Positions 5,097 to 5,127 of a stretch of DNA of 5,127 bases are shown piece after piece. Numbering within the stretch: the stretch's first letter is position 1; every line of letters begins with the position of its first letter. Below the pieces are notes generated by a model, which searched no databases, was not told the DNA's origin, and was given only the letters and a program-made list of their open reading frames with translations. Both the position numbers and the translations under genes were made by a program. This stretch comes from Rhizobium sp. GTDB lineage: Bacteria; Pseudomonadota; Alphaproteobacteria; Rhizobiales; Rhizobiaceae. The stretch lies in the NCBI GenBank assembly GCA_003501385.1, contig DNPN01000269.1, positions 9,753 through 14,879 of the forward strand, read 5' to 3'.

Positions 5097-5127
5097 CATT
5101 TGTTTTTACGCATTTCCGGACGGAAAA

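Overview
The window looks like chromosomal DNA of an alphaproteobacterium, most probably a member of the Rhizobiales (Rhizobiaceae-like, e.g. the Agrobacterium/Allorhizobium/Rhizobium group). The reasons are the protein types and their sequences (a stand-alone LON-domain protein followed by a Trm112 protein with the 'CPLT' variant, HtpG, and a bfd/bfr pair) and a site in front of bfr that fits the rhizobial Irr 'iron control element' pattern as I remember it. The assignment comes from recognition, not from a search.

Layout. Left part (+ strand): a possible last few codons of an upstream gene, a perfect 19-bp inverted repeat with a 3-nt loop (30-70), then a two-gene unit made of a 224-aa LON substrate-binding-domain protein (119-793) and a 62-aa Trm112-family protein (821-1009). 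A 228-nt gap with a candidate heat-shock (RpoH-type) promoter and a bulged leader hairpin leads to htpG (1238-3133), the Hsp90 chaperone. After htpG there is a GC-rich palindrome without a U-tract, of the kind found as small dispersed repeats in this group.

Middle part (about 3280-3900): visibly less GC-rich DNA carrying one unrecognised 120-aa minus-strand gene (3285-3647) and about 250 nt with no convincing gene. This looks like an accessory insert between two conserved blocks.

Right part (- strand): an iron-storage block. Bacterioferritin bfr (3951-4436) has every ferroxidase and haem ligand in place. Upstream of it, separated by its own terminator, is bfd (4705-5016, or 5037 with an earlier start), the [2Fe-2S] ferredoxin that reduces bacterioferritin so that iron can leave. 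Each gene has its own intrinsic terminator (3898-3934 and 4647-4673). The near-palindromic Irr-like box (4606-4626) lies after the bfd terminator and before bfr, so iron control at this site would act on bfr, not on a joint bfd-bfr transcript. bfd has its own candidate promoter with a perfect TTGACA -35 and a short palindrome just upstream of it.

I see no mobile element, CRISPR array, tRNA, rRNA or clearly novel system. The parts most worth checking are the regulatory DNA elements and the orphan minus-strand gene.
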